Source: Gammaproteobacteria bacterium HGW-Gammaproteobacteria-14 (lineage in GTDB: Bacteria > Pseudomonadota > Gammaproteobacteria > Pseudomonadales > Alcanivoracaceae). Taken from it: a DNA stretch of 5,432 nt. The position numbers and the translations under genes were made by a program. Under the pieces are notes generated by a model. The model was given only the letters and a program-made list of their open reading frames with translations, was not told the origin of the DNA and did not search any database. Each line of letters starts with the position of its first letter. The first letter of the stretch is position 1. Of this stretch, positions 5,400 through 5,432 are shown in pieces. Location: NCBI GenBank assembly GCA_002840115.1, contig PGZG01000129.1:1-5432 (forward strand). Direction: 5' to 3'.

Positions 5400-5432
5400 A
5401 TTTACAATACGGACGTTCAGCATGTTTAATGA

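Noticed and set aside
5304..5423. N-terminal extension of the acyl-CoA dehydrogenase by 40 residues to an upstream ATG
   Set aside because: The added residues show no family similarity and no targeting signal, and 5303 has a suitably placed AGGA. The extension also overlaps the leader structure.

Overview
The window holds three genes, all on the minus strand and so read from right to left: an acyl-CoA dehydrogenase (5303 to 4128), a 998-residue multifunctional beta-oxidation enzyme of the MFE-2 type (3850 to 854), and the first 276 residues of an SCPx-type thiolase (828 to the left edge, where it runs out of the window). Almost every plus-strand open frame is a shadow of one of these genes. 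I found no RNA genes, no CRISPR array and no insertion sequence.

Together the genes cover the four steps of one beta-oxidation cycle. The dehydrogenase makes the trans-2-enoyl-CoA. The MFE-2 hydratase-2 and (3R)-hydroxyacyl-CoA dehydrogenase domains hydrate and oxidise it. The SCPx-like thiolase cleaves the 3-ketoacyl-CoA. MFE-2 plus SCPx is the enzyme pair that animal peroxisomes use for 2-methyl-branched fatty acids and bile-acid (sterol side-chain) intermediates, and both bacterial proteins resemble the human ones along their length as I remember those sequences. A role in degrading branched, isoprenoid or sterol-side-chain acyl-CoAs is a reasonable inference, but the substrate cannot be read from the sequence. 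The most distinctive feature is that MFE-2 ends in three SCP2 lipid-binding modules joined by Ala/Pro/Lys-rich linkers, where human MFE-2 has one. The first two modules are a clear tandem duplication.

Layout: 1-828 thiolase; a 25-bp gap with a good ribosome binding site; 854-3850 MFE-2; a 277-bp intergenic region (3851-4127) that is AT-rich near MFE-2 and contains a striking 26-bp inverted repeat (3981-4055) and a separate UUCG-tetraloop hairpin (4098-4113) just after the dehydrogenase stop; 4128-5303 dehydrogenase; 5304-5432 an upstream leader. The short gap implies that MFE-2 and the thiolase are co-transcribed. The larger structured gap suggests that the dehydrogenase may be transcribed separately or that read-through is limited.

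Organism: consensus Shine-Dalgarno sequences, dense coding, roughly 50-60 % GC by eye and bacterial-style MFE-2/SCPx proteins suggest a bacterium, most plausibly a lipid- or hydrocarbon-degrading gammaproteobacterium. That assignment is inference and is not proven by any marker here.
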